The notes under the pieces were generated by a model that saw only the letters and a list, made by a program, of their open reading frames with translations, made no database searches and was not told where the DNA came from. A program made the translations under genes and the position numbers. A DNA stretch of 64,000 nucleotides. Origin: Bdellovibrionales bacterium GWA2_49_15. Lineage in GTDB: Bacteria > Bdellovibrionota > Bacteriovoracia > Bacteriovoracales > Bacteriovoracaceae. Positions 63,265-64,000 of this stretch are shown here, piece by piece (the first letter of the stretch is position 1; every line of letters begins with the position of its first letter). The stretch covers positions 105,702 to 169,701 of the forward strand of contig MEPP01000022.1 of assembly GCA_001769855.1 (NCBI GenBank), written 5' to 3'.

Positions 63265-63719
63265 TGGAAGGAATTAAAATCATTGCCAACAACAAACGCG
63301 CCGGTTACGACTTTGAAATTATCGAAAAGTTTGAGACTGGCATTGCCTTGGTAGGGACTGAGGTCAAATCCCTGAGGCTTGGCAAGTGTTCCCTCAGCGA
63401 GGCCCACATTGCCATTGATCAGTCAGGTGAGGCTTGGGCCTATAACATCAATATCCCCCATTACGAATTTGGGAATATTAATAATCACGAGGAAGCTCGA
63501 AAACGCAAACTCTTGCTTAAGAAAAAAGAAATAAATTATCTCCAGCACAAGACTCAGGCCCAGGGGATGACGATTATCCCGACAAAGATCTATTTCAAAA
63601 AGTCCATGGTAAAACTGGAAATCGCCCTGGCCAAAGGAAAAAAACATCACGACAAGCGTGCCGACACGGCAAAAAAAGACGTGGAAAGACGGTTGCGCCG
63701 CGGTCTTTACGAAGAATAG
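63264..63719 (+). CDS. smpB: SsrA-binding protein (trans-translation)
   Basis: SmpB carries tmRNA to stalled ribosomes. The 151-residue protein begins IKIIANNKRAGYDFEIIEKFETG, with GTEVKSLRLGKCSLSEAHI and RKRKLLLKKKEI, and a C-terminal basic tail KGKKHHDKRADTAKKD ending near Glu. It matches the usual length. The ssrA (tmRNA) gene is not visible just downstream inside the window. Confidence 0.95.
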   Translation: MEGIKIIANNKRAGYDFEIIEKFETGIALVGTEVKSLRLGKCSLSEAHIAIDQSGEAWAYNINIPHYEFGNINNHEEARKRKLLLKKKEINYLQHKTQAQGMTIIPTKIYFKKSMVKLEIALAKGKKHHDKRADTAKKDVERRLRRGLYEE

Positions 63720-63728
63720 ACTGCCGAC

Positions 63729-64000
63729 CTAGATATCCTGACCATAGGCTGACCAGTAAAAAATCAAACACAAATAAAAAGTTAAAAATATCACACTACT
63801 GATTCTGTAAAAATTTCTTTTAATTTTCACCAAGAGGACTAAACAGAGTGCCCCCAAAAGCAGCATAATCCATTCGGTGAAAAAATCTCGTTTAAAATCA
63901 AAATTATAAAAACATGCCAACCCAATTCCGAAGCATCCATAGAAAAGATTGGTGCCTATCACACCACCGGTTATAAGATCCGTATCTTTTTTTGTCAAAA
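63729..64000 (-). CDS. Small membrane protein, 5' end beyond the window
   Basis: The frame is open to the last base of the window; the only start-like codon inside is a TTG at 63998, so the true start may lie outside. The visible 90 residues have three hydrophobic segments (about 10-30, 40-57 and 66-84) split by a KIKRNFYR loop. No family is recognised. Convergent with smpB, 9 nt apart. Confidence 0.5.
   Translation of the reverse strand, partial: LTKKDTDLITGGVIGTNLFYGCFGIGLACFYNFDFKRDFFTEWIMLLLGALCLVLLVKIKRNFYRISSVIFLTFYLCLIFYWSAYGQDI

Noticed and set aside
1..64000. tRNA genes, CRISPR arrays, insertion sequences or prophage
   Set aside because: I looked for TpsiC-like GGTTCRA motifs in gaps, spaced repeats and transposase or integrase motifs, and saw none; the gaps between genes are mostly under 210 bp.

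Overview
The window comes from a diderm (Gram-negative) bacterium that makes KDO-containing LPS. It carries kdsA, kdsB and kdsC, Pal and CpoB-type lipoproteins, a TolC-type protein, a FadL-type porin and several other predicted outer-membrane barrels. Gene density is very high, with many 1-4 nt start/stop overlaps, GTG/TTG starts and convergent genes whose 3' ends overlap. The mix of many exported proteins of unknown function, FecR-like proteins without sigma partners, PilZ and NIT/chemotaxis-like proteins and a long bL25 fits the Bdellovibrionota / former Deltaproteobacteria. I infer that lineage from gene content only. I saw no tRNA, rRNA, CRISPR array, IS element, prophage or integrase, so this looks like ordinary chromosome.

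Layout. 1-10.4 kb is a patchwork of exported or membrane proteins: a Cys-rich partial protein, two alpha/beta hydrolases, a PilZ membrane protein, a NIT-domain sensor with a CheW-like partner, an EEP-fold hydrolase, and an exported protein with caspase-like His and Cys motifs under a possible FNR-type promoter. 10.6-16 kb is metabolic: ilvE, an ion antiporter, a ferredoxin, and phosphohexomutase overlapping queC. 16-25.2 kb is one minus-strand run in transcription order: dnaE, a FlgT-like exported pair, pyrD and a DUF2298 membrane protein. 25.3-30.9 kb holds guaBA, a FecR-like protein, a TPR lipoprotein and an HNH nuclease. 31-34.4 kb holds rpsU, a DsbD-type protein and an overlapping E2-like acyltransferase. 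34.4-39.5 kb is the LPS/nucleotide operon kdsB-pyrG-kdsA-kdsC-DUF493-gpsA.

39.7-43.9 kb carries a TolC-like protein, an OMP and purB. These are followed by manC, rplY (bL25) and a divergent pair of exported proteins, one FecR-like and one unknown. 49.3-50.4 kb is a small regulatory module: an ArsR-family regulator overlapping a 41-residue protein with three Cys-Cys pairs, which is short enough to be missed by gene callers, and a HAMP-like membrane protein. 50.5-56.5 kb holds an exported protein with a lone prepilin, a GIY-YIG protein, glycerate 2-kinase, and a large predicted gluzincin / propeller / beta-barrel protein. 56.6-63.7 kb is a co-directional run of eight genes: pal, a DUF4398-like lipoprotein, a CpoB-like lipoprotein, a phosphoesterase-tetraheme cytochrome lipoprotein, tsaD, ksgA, a FadL-like porin and smpB.

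The most interesting candidates are the metallopeptidase-barrel fusion, the phosphoesterase-cytochrome fusion, the ArsR/CC-peptide module, the FNR-box-linked caspase-like exported protein and two putative leaderless promoters. All family calls come from reading motifs; no search was run.
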